Source: Vreelandella zhaodongensis (GTDB lineage: Bacteria > Pseudomonadota > Gammaproteobacteria > Pseudomonadales > Halomonadaceae). Taken from it: a stretch of DNA of 64,000 nt. The notes beneath the pieces are model-generated. The model made no database searches. It was not told where the DNA came from and saw only the letters and a list, made by a program, of their open reading frames with translations. Shown here one piece after another: positions 16,695 to 26,094 of this stretch. How positions within the stretch are numbered: the stretch's first letter is position 1; every line of letters starts with the position of its first letter. A program made the translations under genes and the position numbers. The DNA lies in assembly GCF_013415115.1 (NCBI RefSeq), contig NZ_JACCDD010000001.1:62001-126000 (forward strand). The letters run 5' to 3'.

Positions 16695-17864
16695 ATGAAA
16701 AATATTGCAGTAGCAGGTACGGGTTACGTAGGCCTTTCAAACGCTATGTTGCTGGCGCAAAATAACAGCGTCACAGCAGTAGATATCGTTAAAGAAAAAG
16801 TAGACAAACTCAATGCTCGGCAATCGCCTATCGAAGACGTAGAGATCAGCGACTTTCTCAACCGCGATGATCTACAGTTTTCCGCCACTTGCGATGCCGA
16901 AAGTGCCTATGCCAATGCCGATATTGTCATAATAGCCACCCCAACAGACTATGACCCCAACACCAACACATTCAATACTAAAAGTGTTGAAGCGGTCATA
17001 CAGCAAGTCATTAAGGTAAATCCCCATGCGTTAATGGTGATCAAATCTACCGTGCCGGTGGGTTATACCGCGAGCGCCAGTCAACGCTTTAACACCCAAA
17101 ACTTAATTTTTTCACCGGAATTTCTTCGCGAAGGCAAAGCACTTCACGACAATCTTTATCCTTCACGCATCATTGTTGGCGAACGCTCCGAGCGAGCAGA
17201 GCAATTTGCCAATATGCTCAAGCAAGGAGCCATCAAAAAAGATGCCCCCATTCTGCTAACCAATAGCACAGAGGCGGAAGCGATTAAGCTGTTCGCCAAC
17301 ACCTATTTAGCAATGCGGGTTGCCTACTTCAACGAATTAGACACATACGCTGAAAGTCACGGCTTAGACGCTCGGCAAATTATTGAAGGGGTAGGGCTAG
17401 ACCCACGCATTGGCAAGCATTACAACAACCCAAGCTTTGGCTATGGGGGCTACTGTCTCCCTAAAGACACCAAACAGCTGCTTGCTAACTATCATGATGT
17501 GCCGAATAACATGATCCAAGCCATTGTGGATGCTAATCGCACCCGCAAAGACTTTATTGCCAAAGCCGTTTTAAAGCGTAACCCCAAAGTAGTGGGCGTT
17601 TACCGGCTGATCATGAAAGCAGGATCAGATAACTTTCGTGCCAGTGCTATGCAAGGCGTTATGAAGCGCATCAAAGCACGCGGTATCGAAGTCATCGTGT
17701 ATGAGCCGACACTGCACGAAGAGACGTTCTTCAACTCCCGTGTGGTTAATGATCTCGCGGTGTTTAAGAAAGAAGTGGATCTTATTTTAAGCAATCGAAT
17801 GGCTAGCGAGTTAGAAGACGTTGCAGAAAAAGTCTATACCCGCGATTTGTTCGGCAGTGATTAA
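16695..17864 (+). CDS. ugd: UDP-glucose 6-dehydrogenase
   Basis: 389 residues from the ATG giving [20 protein letters not shown]; this places the NAD-binding GxGYVGL at the N-terminus, so upstream extension is rejected. The enzyme oxidises UDP-glucose to UDP-glucuronate with two NAD+. Visible are [20 protein letters not shown] near residue 137, the catalytic-cysteine motif [14 protein letters not shown] (Cys near 254) and the C-terminal UDP-binding domain. Length equals the short E. coli Ugd class (388). UDP-glucuronate could supply uronic acid to the capsule, and its carboxyl is a plausible acceptor for the ATP-grasp ligases downstream. The substrate could in principle be another UDP-hexose. 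Confidence 0.93.
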   Translation: MKNIAVAGTGYVGLSNAMLLAQNNSVTAVDIVKEKVDKLNARQSPIEDVEISDFLNRDDLQFSATCDAESAYANADIVIIATPTDYDPNTNTFNTKSVEAVIQQVIKVNPHALMVIKSTVPVGYTASASQRFNTQNLIFSPEFLREGKALHDNLYPSRIIVGERSERAEQFANMLKQGAIKKDAPILLTNSTEAEAIKLFANTYLAMRVAYFNELDTYAESHGLDARQIIEGVGLDPRIGKHYNNPSFGYGGYCLPKDTKQLLANYHDVPNNMIQAIVDANRTRKDFIAKAVLKRNPKVVGVYRLIMKAGSDNFRASAMQGVMKRIKARGIEVIVYEPTLHEETFFNSRVVNDLAVFKKEVDLILSNRMASELEDVAEKVYTRDLFGSD

Positions 17865-17930
17865 GCGACCGAATAGTTTGTTACTCCCTAATGTGAAAGT
17901 TAAAATTGTCAGTTTAAGGGCTACATAAAC

Positions 17931-18998
17931 GTGTCAACGCAATTCTTAATTACTGGTGGCGCGGGGTTTATTGGCTCTGCAGTCATTCGTGAGTTAATCC
18001 ATAATACCGACCACCGTGTCGTGAATGTTGATAAGCTCACTTATGCGGGCAATTTAGAATCGCTAACAAGTGTAGAAGGTAACGAGCGCTACACCTTTGT
18101 GCAGGCGGATATTTGTGATGCACCCGCTATGCAGCAACTGTTTGAAAAATACCAGCCTGATGTGGTGATGCACCTAGCGGCTGAAAGCCACGTAGACCGC
18201 TCTATCGACGGCCCAGCAGAGTTTATTCAAACCAATGTAGTAGGCACCGCGGTTCTGTTAGAAGCAGCTCGAGCTTACTGGAAAAACCTGCAGCAACAAG
18301 ATGCCGCCAAAGCAGCAGCGTTTCGCTTTCACCATATTAGCACTGATGAAGTCTATGGCGATCTGGAAGGTACTAGTGAACTTTTCAAAGAAGAAACCCC
18401 TTACGCTCCCAGTTCACCCTATTCCGCCAGCAAAGCCAGTTCAGATCACCTGGTTCGCGCATGGCAGCGTACCTACGGCCTGCCCACATTAATCACCAAC
18501 TGCTCCAATAACTATGGACCATATCACTTCCCGGAAAAGCTGATTCCGCTAATGATCCTCAACGCCCTAGCAGGCAAGCCGCTCCCGGTATACGGCGATG
18601 GTCAGCAAATCCGCGACTGGCTCTATGTAGAAGATCACGCCCGTGCCTTGATCAACGTTGCCACCAAAGGCGGTGTCGGCGAAACCTACAACATTGGCGG
18701 GCATAACGAGAAAGCCAATCTCACCGTGGTCGAAACGCTGTGCGACCTGCTGCAAGAGTTAGTGCCCCAAGGGGGCTCATACCGCGAGTTAATAACCTTC
18801 GTCACTGACCGCCCAGGCCACGATGTACGTTACGCCATCGATGCCAGCAAAATAGAACGCGAGCTGGGCTGGAAACCAGAAGAAACCTTCGAAACCGGCC
18901 TACGCAAAACCGTCGAATGGTACCTCGCCAACGAAACCTGGTGGAAACGCGTACAAGACGGCAGCTACCAAGGCCAGCGGTTAGGTAGTATTTCATGA
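17931..18998 (+). CDS. rfbB: dTDP-glucose 4,6-dehydratase
   Basis: A 355-residue extended SDR enzyme, second step of dTDP-L-rhamnose synthesis. Motifs are [14 protein letters not shown] (NAD binding) at about 8, [15 protein letters not shown] near 83, [12 protein letters not shown] near 134, [15 protein letters not shown] (catalytic Tyr/Lys) near 164, and [20 protein letters not shown]. The start is GTG. It overlaps rfbD by four bases (ATGA). Confidence 0.97.
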   Translation: MSTQFLITGGAGFIGSAVIRELIHNTDHRVVNVDKLTYAGNLESLTSVEGNERYTFVQADICDAPAMQQLFEKYQPDVVMHLAAESHVDRSIDGPAEFIQTNVVGTAVLLEAARAYWKNLQQQDAAKAAAFRFHHISTDEVYGDLEGTSELFKEETPYAPSSPYSASKASSDHLVRAWQRTYGLPTLITNCSNNYGPYHFPEKLIPLMILNALAGKPLPVYGDGQQIRDWLYVEDHARALINVATKGGVGETYNIGGHNEKANLTVVETLCDLLQELVPQGGSYRELITFVTDRPGHDVRYAIDASKIERELGWKPEETFETGLRKTVEWYLANETWWKRVQDGSYQGQRLGSIS

Positions 18999-19888
18999 AC
19001 ATCCTAATCACCGGCGGCAATGGCCAGGTAGGCTTTGAACTCCAGCGCCAGTTTGCTCCATTCGGCACTATCCTGGCCCCGACCCGCCAAGAGCTCGACC
19101 TAACCAACGCCGAAGCCGTCGATGTGTATCTTGAAAAACACCAGCCTGACCTGATTCTCAATGCCGCTGCCTACACCGCCGTTGATAAAGCTGAGAGTGA
19201 GCCAGAACAGGCGAAGCGCTTAAACGCCGAGCTGCCCGCACAGCTGGCTGGTTACGCCGCGAAGAAGGGTATTTCCCTGGTGCACTACTCAACGGATTAC
19301 GTTTACCCAGGCAACGGCGAAACCCCCTGGCAGGAAGATAGCCCCACCAGCCCACTAAGTGTTTACGGCCAAACCAAGCTCGAAGGGGATCAAGGGATTA
19401 TCGAAAGCGGTGCCAGCCACCTGATTTTTCGCACTAGCTGGGTCTACGCCGCCCGTGGCAGCAACTTTATGAAAACCATGCTTCGCCTAGGCCGTGAGCG
19501 TGACGCACTGAACATCGTTAACGATCAAATCGGCGCGCCCACGACCGCGCGCCTAATCGCTCAAATCACCGCGTTGTCTTTCACGGTTCACGGCTCACGG
19601 CTCTCTATTCACATTCCCCAAGGCATTTACCACTTAGCCCCCAGAGGGGAAACCAGCTGGCACGGCTTCGCCAGCGAGATTTTCAGTCAAGCCCGAAAAG
19701 CAGGGGAAGCACTAACGATTACGCCTGAAAGCACCGCAGGCATCCCCACGGCAGAGTACCCAACACCCGCCCAGCGCCCGCTGAACTCACGCATGGCGCT
19801 GGGTAAGTTAGAAAGCGCACTAGGCATCACCATGCCCACCTGGAAAAGCCAGCTAGCATTAACGCTTAAAGAACATCTCAGTAATTAA
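18995..19888 (+). CDS. rfbD: dTDP-4-dehydrorhamnose reductase
   Basis: A 297-residue SDR enzyme that performs the last, NAD(P)H-dependent step to dTDP-L-rhamnose. Motifs are [16 protein letters not shown] at the N-terminus, [17 protein letters not shown] near 50, [11 protein letters not shown] near 96, [13 protein letters not shown] (Tyr/Lys) near 120, and [13 protein letters not shown]. It is translationally coupled to rfbB. A dispersed repeat element lies between it and rfbA. The unusual order rfbB-D-A-C with inserted repeats still looks like one operon. Confidence 0.96.
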   Translation: MNILITGGNGQVGFELQRQFAPFGTILAPTRQELDLTNAEAVDVYLEKHQPDLILNAAAYTAVDKAESEPEQAKRLNAELPAQLAGYAAKKGISLVHYSTDYVYPGNGETPWQEDSPTSPLSVYGQTKLEGDQGIIESGASHLIFRTSWVYAARGSNFMKTMLRLGRERDALNIVNDQIGAPTTARLIAQITALSFTVHGSRLSIHIPQGIYHLAPRGETSWHGFASEIFSQARKAGEALTITPESTAGIPTAEYPTPAQRPLNSRMALGKLESALGITMPTWKSQLALTLKEHLSN

Positions 19889-19901
19889 AAAAACGTTATT
19901 C

Positions 19902-19987
19902 GCCACGGACGTCACGGACAAAACCATTTATTTGTTATTGGGTTGTTGCTTTTGACCTTGTCCGTGTTGTCAGTGAGTGTCCGTGGC
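19902..19987. repeat. Dispersed inverted-repeat element, copy 2
   Basis: The 86-base copy begins GCCACGGACGTCACGGACAA and ends TCAGTGAGTGTCCGTGGC. The two ends are inverted repeats, so RNA or single-stranded DNA would fold into a long stem. It is inserted between rfbD and rfbA. Confidence 0.88.
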
Positions 19988-20029
19988 TAAAAATGAAAAC
20001 CCTTAGCTAAACCGATGAAAGAGCCCACT

Positions 20030-20926
20030 ATGAGCCAAAGCTCACAAAGAAAAGGCATTATCCTGGCCGGTGGCTCGGGTACGCGGTTACACCCCATTAC
20101 CCGTGGTGTATCCAAGCAGCTACTGCCGATTTACGACAAACCGATGATCTACTACCCGATCTCGGTCCTTATGCTGGCGGGTATCCGCGATATTTTGATT
20201 ATCTCAACGCCGGAAGATTTGCCCCAGTATCAAAACTTATTGGGCACCGGCGAAGACTTTGGCATTCGCCTAGAGTACGCAGAACAGCCAAGCCCAGATG
20301 GCCTGGCTCAAGCGTTTATCATTGGTGAAGAATTTATTGGCGAAAGCCCCGTCTGCTTAGTGTTGGGCGACAACATCTTCCATGGACAGCACTTCTCCGA
20401 CCAGCTAAAGCGTGCCAGTTCTCATACCTCGGGTGCGACGGTATTTGGCTATTTGGTGAAAGATCCCGAGCGCTTTGGTGTCGTGGAATTTGATGAGCAG
20501 GGCAGTGCTATTTCTATCGAAGAGAAGCCAGAAGAGCCAAAATCTGCCTACGCGGTGACCGGGCTGTATTTCTACGATAACGATGTAGTAAACATTGCCA
20601 AGCAGGTAACCCCCTCTGAGCGCGGCGAGCTGGAAATCACCAGTGTGAACAACGCCTACCTGCAGCGTGGTGATTTACGTGTAGAACGCCTTGGTCGTGG
20701 TTTTGCCTGGTTAGACACCGGCACCCACGATAGCCTGCTAGAAGCCAGCCAATACGTACAAACCATTGAGCACCGCCAAGGTCTAAAAATCGCCTGCCTT
20801 GAAGAGATCGCCTGGCAGCAGAAGTGGATCAGCAACGAACGCCTCGCCGAACTCGCCCAACCACTTGCCAAAACCCAATACGGCCAATACCTACAGCGCC
20901 TGCTTCAACAGAAGATGCAAAAGTAG
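20030..20926 (+). CDS. rfbA: Glucose-1-phosphate thymidylyltransferase
   Basis: 298 residues from the ATG preceded by AAAGAG at suitable spacing; an ATG five codons upstream lacks a ribosome site. It forms dTDP-glucose from dTTP and glucose 1-phosphate, the first step toward dTDP-L-rhamnose. Motifs are the nucleotidyltransferase signature [15 protein letters not shown], then [29 protein letters not shown] near 112, and [16 protein letters not shown] near 223. Length matches RmlA (about 290). Repeat elements flank it on both sides. Confidence 0.97.
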   Translation: MSQSSQRKGIILAGGSGTRLHPITRGVSKQLLPIYDKPMIYYPISVLMLAGIRDILIISTPEDLPQYQNLLGTGEDFGIRLEYAEQPSPDGLAQAFIIGEEFIGESPVCLVLGDNIFHGQHFSDQLKRASSHTSGATVFGYLVKDPERFGVVEFDEQGSAISIEEKPEEPKSAYAVTGLYFYDNDVVNIAKQVTPSERGELEITSVNNAYLQRGDLRVERLGRGFAWLDTGTHDSLLEASQYVQTIEHRQGLKIACLEEIAWQQKWISNERLAELAQPLAKTQYGQYLQRLLQQKMQK

Positions 20927-20942
20927 AAGCCAAGAGATTTTT

Positions 20943-21057
20943 GCCACGGAATAAACGAATTTTGCCACGGACGCTCACGGAACCCACGGATAAAAACCCA
21001 AAGGTTTTTTGTTTTATGTTTCGCCCTTATCCGTGTTTTTCAGTGAGCATCCGTGGC
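20943..21057. repeat. Dispersed inverted-repeat element, copy 3
   Basis: This copy has an extra GCCACGGA at 20943 before the main start GCCACGGACGCTCACGGA at 20964, and ends CAGTGAGCATCCGTGGC. It is more diverged than copies 1 and 2 but has the same inverted ends and the same TCCGTGTTTTTCAGTGAG core. It lies between rfbA and rfbC. Confidence 0.85.
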
Positions 21058-21090
21058 TAAACAAATTTGGCAATGGCTAAAGGATGTTTA

Positions 21091-21639
21091 ATGCAATACG
21101 AAAAGCTTGCCATTCCCGATGTGGTGTTGATGACCCCCCAGGTATTCGGCGATGAGCGCGGTTTCTTTATGGAAACCTTTCGCCAAAGCGAATTCGAAGC
21201 CCACTGCGGTCACCACACCTTCGTGCAAGATAATCACAGCAAATCCGTCCACGGTATTCTGCGTGGCCTGCACTACCAGCACCAACAACCCCAGGGCAAG
21301 CTAGTGCGGGTAACCCAGGGCGAGGTCTTCGATGTGGCGGTTGATATGCGCGAAAGCTCGCCAACCTTTGGTCAGTGGGTGGGCGTAATGCTCAGCGAAC
21401 AGAGCAAGCAGATGCTATGGGTGCCCCCTGGCTTCGCCCACGGCTTTTATGTCACCAGTCAAGAAGCTGAGTTTCAGTACAAATGCACCGATTACTACGC
21501 CCCTGGTGATGAAGTATCGCTGCGTTGGGATGACCCTAGGCTCAATATCCAATGGCCACTGTCCAGCCATCAGCCGCCACAGCTCTCAAGCAAAGATCAG
21601 CAAGGCCTATCATTTATTGATGCACCATGCTTTAGGTAG
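21091..21639 (+). CDS. rfbC: dTDP-4-dehydrorhamnose 3,5-epimerase
   Basis: 182 residues from the ATG with AAAGGA six bases upstream; an earlier in-frame ATG would run into the repeat element and is rejected. It converts dTDP-4-keto-6-deoxyglucose to the L-lyxo form, third step of dTDP-L-rhamnose synthesis. The cupin motifs are clear: DERGFFMETFRQSEFEAHC near 18, FVQDNHSKSVHGILRGLHYQ near 48 (catalytic His), DVAVDMRESSPTFGQWVG near 83, and WVPPGFAHGFYV near 110. It ends three bases before the KpsT-like gene. Confidence 0.97.
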   Translation: MQYEKLAIPDVVLMTPQVFGDERGFFMETFRQSEFEAHCGHHTFVQDNHSKSVHGILRGLHYQHQQPQGKLVRVTQGEVFDVAVDMRESSPTFGQWVGVMLSEQSKQMLWVPPGFAHGFYVTSQEAEFQYKCTDYYAPGDEVSLRWDDPRLNIQWPLSSHQPPQLSSKDQQGLSFIDAPCFR

Positions 21640-21642
21640 CAC

Positions 21643-22524
21643 ATGATCGAAATACGTAACCTCTACAAGCGCTACCACAACCACCACGGTAGCGACTGGG
21701 TATTGAAAAATATCAACCTCACCATACCCCCAAATGTTAGCGTGGGGCTGATAGGGGCGAACGGTGCAGGAAAATCAACGTTACTGCGCTTAATTGCCGG
21801 TATGGATAAGCCCGAAAGGGGCGAAGTGATTCGCCACACCAAGGTGTCCTGGCCAGTCGGCCTTTCCGGCGGTATGCAGAAAAACATGACAGCCCGGCAA
21901 AACGTCAAGTTCGTTGCTCGGGTTCACGGCAGCTCCAGCGAAGACGTAAAGCGGGTTATCAAATACGTAGAAGACTTCGCCGAAATAGGCAGCGCCTTCG
22001 ACGAACCCGTCAGAACCTTCTCCTCGGGGATGCGTTCACGTATTTCGTTTGGCCTATCGCTGGCGTTTGATTTTGACGTCTATATTTCCGATGAAGCCAC
22101 CGCTGTAGGCGATAAAAACTTTAAAGCCAAAGCCAAAGCCGCTTTTCGGGAAAAAACCGGCAAAGCCAGTCTCATCATGGTCTCGCATAGTGAAGGCATA
22201 CTCAGAGAGCTCTGCCAGGCTGGTATCTTTATCAACAAAGGCGAAGCCACCTGGTTTGATAGCATCGACGATGCCATCGAAGCTTACCACCAAGCGTATG
22301 GATTGGTTGAATCAGCGCAGCTGAAACAAACACGAAAAGACGTGCTAGACGCAAGAAATAGCTTCAAAAAAGCCAAAGCTGCGTATAAAGAGGCCAGCGA
22401 TAGCAACCGCGAGCCAGACAAAGCGCTTGCAGAATTAAAACGCGATATGAATGCGAAACTAAAAGTATTGCGTAAACACAAGGCAGCGCTTAAGTCTCTC
22501 CAAGAAGCCAACGACGACGAATAG
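21643..22524 (+). CDS. Capsule polysaccharide ABC transporter ATPase (KpsT-like) with C-terminal coiled coil
   Basis: A 293-residue ATP-binding subunit that would power the KpsM-like permease. It has Walker A GLIGANGAGKSTLLRL near 42, signature FSSGMRSRISFGLS near 127, Walker B DVYISDEATAVGD near 145, and the switch histidine in MVSHSEGILR. Typical KpsT proteins have about 215-225 residues; here about 70 extra residues (220-293) form a Lys/Ala/Glu-rich coiled coil (KTRKDVLDARNSFKKAKAAY). The tail is not a Wzt-type carbohydrate-binding domain. It is separated from the other export genes by about 8 kb of inserted genes. Confidence 0.92.
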   Translation: MIEIRNLYKRYHNHHGSDWVLKNINLTIPPNVSVGLIGANGAGKSTLLRLIAGMDKPERGEVIRHTKVSWPVGLSGGMQKNMTARQNVKFVARVHGSSSEDVKRVIKYVEDFAEIGSAFDEPVRTFSSGMRSRISFGLSLAFDFDVYISDEATAVGDKNFKAKAKAAFREKTGKASLIMVSHSEGILRELCQAGIFINKGEATWFDSIDDAIEAYHQAYGLVESAQLKQTRKDVLDARNSFKKAKAAYKEASDSNREPDKALAELKRDMNAKLKVLRKHKAALKSLQEANDDE

Positions 22525-22551
22525 ATTCTTTACAGGTGGCTATTTAACACT

Positions 22552-23607
22552 ATGTTCTCAACACATAAAGAAAGCATCGCGCACGCTGACGACATCGCAT
22601 CCCTACAAGCCTGGAAAGACTTTACGCTCCGGTTCTGGGAAGAGAGTGCGCCCACCATAAAAGAAGAGCAAAGCCGCCAGCTATTTCACAGCGGGTTCTA
22701 CAGAAGCCGAGCTACTCTGTACGACCTAGCTGAAAACGACCTTAATGCCTACCTGAGCGATTACCAGTCACTTAGGCTGCAATCAATTAATCAAAAATAC
22801 CAGACCGTCTTATCAGACCGAGTGTTGTGTAGCCATGTAATGGCTAACTACTTCGATGTTGAAAAGAACATCTGCATCATCTCCAAAAATGGAGCCCAGT
22901 GGATAGAATCACCGTGGTGGACCACTGAAAGCTCTGCCCCTAGCATGGTGCAGGTGCACTCTCTGGCACCCGATGACCACACGCAGTACCGCAAGATACA
23001 GCTGGCGGAGAACAGAGACTCGCTGGCGTTTCAAAAAACATTGATTAATCAGCTGGTCGAAGAAGCCGAAGAGCAGAGTGAGGCGTTGATTATTTCCACA
23101 GCGCCGGTACAGCACAGCTGGCTGACCAAGGTAAGTCCCGAAGGCTACCACCTGCTTCATGTATTATTGGTACGTGAGCCCGATGAAGGGCTACCTGAAA
23201 TAGCCGCGGCTAGCTTAACGGTGGGCAGTAAGGCAAACCAGTCGAACACTCCGGCACGGGTAGAAGAAGGCGCGCTCAGTGCCAGTATCAATCCTCAAAC
23301 CGGTCTAATAACAGCATGCCGTGGGCTTAACCAACAGGGTGTGATAGACACTTATTTACAGCACCCAGACACCGCCCAAACCCTTGTAGGTGAGCACTTA
23401 CCTAATTGGGAAGCGATAAGAAAAGCACTGCTACGCTTCTTTGATGAATCATCATATTTGCACGTTTGCAGTCTAAGCTTTGTCGTTACCGAAACCGGCG
23501 TATCGTTTTTTGGAACCAACACCGACGTTATGGCAGCACACCAAATGCACCAACCGCTACTTGAGCACCCCGGTATTGCCAATCACTTGAATAAGGTGAG
23601 TGGCTAG
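22552..23607 (+). CDS. Degenerate sugar-transfer-type ATP-grasp relative (probable pseudoenzyme A)
   Basis: 351 residues. The N-terminal part (about 40-105; FHSGFYRSRATLYDLAENDL, AYLSDYQSLR) and C-terminal part (about 260-350; INPQTGLI, HLPNWEAIRKALLRFFDES, HQMHQPLLEHPGIANHL) align by eye with the intact PF14397-type ATP-grasp at 24824. The glycine-rich ATP loop and the metal-binding Glu are missing: LEGNS there corresponds to FFGTN here. It therefore probably lost catalysis and may act as a scaffold or regulatory partner. It follows the KpsT-like gene by 27 bases and precedes the next paralogue by two. No characterised homologue is recognised. Confidence 0.68.
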   Translation: MFSTHKESIAHADDIASLQAWKDFTLRFWEESAPTIKEEQSRQLFHSGFYRSRATLYDLAENDLNAYLSDYQSLRLQSINQKYQTVLSDRVLCSHVMANYFDVEKNICIISKNGAQWIESPWWTTESSAPSMVQVHSLAPDDHTQYRKIQLAENRDSLAFQKTLINQLVEEAEEQSEALIISTAPVQHSWLTKVSPEGYHLLHVLLVREPDEGLPEIAAASLTVGSKANQSNTPARVEEGALSASINPQTGLITACRGLNQQGVIDTYLQHPDTAQTLVGEHLPNWEAIRKALLRFFDESSYLHVCSLSFVVTETGVSFFGTNTDVMAAHQMHQPLLEHPGIANHLNKVSG

Positions 23608-23609
23608 TT

Positions 23610-24827
23610 ATGCCAGCGCAGCTCGTGCCAACACAATATATGTCAACGCTATTTAAGACGCTTGAATGGCGCCTAAAAAGGCGGTTGGGCTATCAAGAGG
23701 CCAAAATTCGGGCAGAAATAGAACAGAGCGGTTACTTTCATTCAGAGTGGTATCTTGCTAACTACCCAGAGCTACTTAACGAGCCACGGGCTGTGAAAGA
23801 TCCACTGGGTTATTACCTAGCGAGCGGAATACAGCAAGGACACAACCCAGGGCCAGGGTTTCATACCCAGTGGTATCTGGAAGAGTACGACGACGTACGT
23901 AATGCCTCTATAAACCCGCTACTGCACTACCTACGCCATGGCCGTCAAGAAGACCGTAGGCCAACGCCTTTTCTAGGCGGCGTGCAAAGCATAATGCACA
24001 AACAAGGAGGCGCAAACCATCGTGTTATTTATAAAACACGTAGAAGCGCAGACTTAAGCCACGTTGGCCGCATAAAACGGCTAGAGCACAGTGAAGGCGT
24101 ACAAATTTGGCGTGAGTTTAGCCAAACCTTTCGAGCGCAGCAGGGAAGCCTTGCCCAGCAGGAAGCAGAGTACCTACATAACCGCGGCTTTCTGCCTAAC
24201 CGCAAACGGCTTTATAAGCTTCCAGATACACGGGTAGATGCCTATATCAGCGACCTGCAAGCCAGCCTGCTGGCTCAAACCAATGGGCCAATGCAGCCGT
24301 TGCTGGAAAACACAGAGCTCCAATGGCAGCTCTATAACCATCGTGTACCGATGGTTGCCAACCCCACGGTGACTAAGAAAGCGCAGCCCACAGGGCCGGT
24401 TCTTAAAGTCATCTTAATGATGGATCCTGCCGGTGCTGGGTTGGTGCCACTCTCGGTGGTGGCTACCAAAAAAGCGACGGCCGCTACCGTGGGCATGGCG
24501 TTAAGCATGCAGCTATCACCCAACAGTGGCCGCACCCGAAGCGTAGCGCGGTTTAACAGTAGTGGAACCGTTGTAGGCCCTAGAAAGCCTGTCCCCTGGG
24601 AAAAATATCGCTACAAAGCCGCCTGGCAGCAAGCCAGTAAAGACATTATTTTTCCCATTCAAAAAGAGTCGCTTTACTCCTTTGTTCAATTAGATATTGA
24701 TATTTCGACGCCCACCCCGATGCTGATTCGCCTAGCAGCGACCCCTACAGTAGAAGACTTTCAAGTACACGGCCCGTTAATGCAAAACCAAACAGCCATC
24801 GACTTCATGCGTGAGTTTGGAATATGA
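23610..24827 (+). CDS. WYL-repeat protein fused to degenerate ATP-grasp-like region (probable pseudoenzyme B)
   Basis: 405 residues. Residues about 48-120 carry two copies of a capsule-locus motif F-x-x-x-W-Y-L-x-x-Y-x-(D/E) ... P-L-x-(H/Y)-Y-L-x-x-G (FHSEWYLANYPELL; FHTQWYLEEYDDV), also present at 36013 and 37998. Residues about 175-250 repeat the start of the PF14397-type fold (YLHNRGFLPNRKRLYKL, DAYISDLQASLL). The remaining 155 residues are beta-rich with no ATP-binding glycine loop and no catalytic E/N pair. Its stop overlaps the following ATP-grasp start (ATGA), so production is coupled. A non-catalytic partner role is inferred; the biochemical function is unknown. Confidence 0.65.
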   Translation: MPAQLVPTQYMSTLFKTLEWRLKRRLGYQEAKIRAEIEQSGYFHSEWYLANYPELLNEPRAVKDPLGYYLASGIQQGHNPGPGFHTQWYLEEYDDVRNASINPLLHYLRHGRQEDRRPTPFLGGVQSIMHKQGGANHRVIYKTRRSADLSHVGRIKRLEHSEGVQIWREFSQTFRAQQGSLAQQEAEYLHNRGFLPNRKRLYKLPDTRVDAYISDLQASLLAQTNGPMQPLLENTELQWQLYNHRVPMVANPTVTKKAQPTGPVLKVILMMDPAGAGLVPLSVVATKKATAATVGMALSMQLSPNSGRTRSVARFNSSGTVVGPRKPVPWEKYRYKAAWQQASKDIIFPIQKESLYSFVQLDIDISTPTPMLIRLAATPTVEDFQVHGPLMQNQTAIDFMREFGI

Positions 24828-26023
24828 CCCCTGAGACGATCGACAATGCCACCCAGCAGGCCGAAAAGACCCCGACAGGCTGTCAGGAAACGGAAGTGGG
24901 CGAGCATAAAGGTGCAGCTGAAAACGAGCTACCGAAAGATCACCACAAACAGTTGATGGAAAGCCTGCAGGAAACCGATCAGCTCGGGCTACTAAAACGC
25001 TTCACATTAGATTTTCACGCCGACCCAGACCTGGACACCTTAAGCGAAGAAGAGGCTCGGTTTTTTTATGAACGCGGCTTTCTACCGGAAAAGGCAAGGC
25101 TATATGGGCTCAATCGCGACAACATCGATACTTACCTAAGCGATGTTCAGCGGTGGCTTACTCGCCTAGTCAATGGTCCGTATAGCGTTGTTTTTAACAA
25201 CAAAATACTGTTTGACCAAGTGTTCGGTCAATATTGCAATGTGCCACGCACGGTTGCGGTATGTCGGCAGGGAAGAGTTATCCCCCACACCGACCTATGG
25301 CAACAAATAGAAGCTGGCCAGGCGGGCCCACTGATGCTGGTGGCCAAACCCTTGGGAGGGGGAGGCGGTGGAAGTGTTTATTTTATTCGTATAGACAAAC
25401 GCCATGCCGTGGTAGAAACCAACGATGCCACCAACCCGCGCTTTAGTGTTAAAACTGAAGCGCTAGGGGAAGTGTTCAGTCGCCAGCGGGTACCGTTCAT
25501 TATTAATGAATATGTACAACAAGGCGAATTTTCCAAACGAATGTACCCACTCACCGTAAATACTGTGCGTGCGTTAGTGGTTCGTGATGCAACAACGGGC
25601 GAGCCTTATTTAGTACGCGCTGTATTAAGAGTAGGTAATAGTGAATCTTATCCCATTGACAACTTCTCGTTAGGTGGGCTAAGCATAGAAGTGAACAAAG
25701 AAACAGGGGAGTTAGGCCACGCAGTGGCAGCGGCTGGCCGATTTACTGGCCAGCGGTGGGCAACGCACCCAGATACTGGCGAAAAGATCACAGGTGCTTA
25801 TATTCCTAACTGGCAAGAACATAAAAATAAACTGCTAACCTTGTTCAATAAGCTGCCGTACCTGAAGTACTGTGGCTTCGACTTAATACTTCAAGATGAC
25901 GATTTTGTAGTGTTAGAGGGAAATAGCTATAGCCAAGTAAGATTATTCCAGATGCATGAACCTCTCCTGATTGATATAGGGTATGTAAGGTTTCTTAAAG
26001 AAAAAGGACTTTTAGCTAAGTAA
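24824..26023 (+). CDS. Sugar-transfer-associated ATP-grasp protein (PF14397 type)
   Basis: 399 residues and apparently intact. It has the leader motif FYERGFLPEKARLYGLNRDN near 84, a glycine-rich ATP loop KPLGGGGGGSVYF near 183, FIINEYVQQGEF near 225, the family hallmark LTVNTVRALVV ... LRVGNSESYPIDNFSLGGL at about 243-285, ITGAYIPNWQEHKN near 325, and YCGFDLILQDDDFVVLEGNS at about 347-366 with the metal-binding Glu and Asn. Members of this family lie in polysaccharide clusters and are predicted ATP-dependent carboxylate-amine ligases; none has a known substrate to my knowledge. The preceding two genes look like catalytically dead paralogues. Confidence 0.85.
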   Translation: MTPETIDNATQQAEKTPTGCQETEVGEHKGAAENELPKDHHKQLMESLQETDQLGLLKRFTLDFHADPDLDTLSEEEARFFYERGFLPEKARLYGLNRDNIDTYLSDVQRWLTRLVNGPYSVVFNNKILFDQVFGQYCNVPRTVAVCRQGRVIPHTDLWQQIEAGQAGPLMLVAKPLGGGGGGSVYFIRIDKRHAVVETNDATNPRFSVKTEALGEVFSRQRVPFIINEYVQQGEFSKRMYPLTVNTVRALVVRDATTGEPYLVRAVLRVGNSESYPIDNFSLGGLSIEVNKETGELGHAVAAAGRFTGQRWATHPDTGEKITGAYIPNWQEHKNKLLTLFNKLPYLKYCGFDLILQDDDFVVLEGNSYSQVRLFQMHEPLLIDIGYVRFLKEKGLLAK

Positions 26024-26094
26024 TATGCTATGGCTCTGCGTAGACTTTAAGCAAGACTTAGCAAGAATCCAAATAATAGCCAGCGGGGTTAAGA

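Noticed and set aside
12446-21057. CRISPR interpretation of the repeated intergenic sequences
   Set aside because: The copies are 86-115 bases, thousands of bases apart, and internally palindromic, with no regular spacers and no cas genes.
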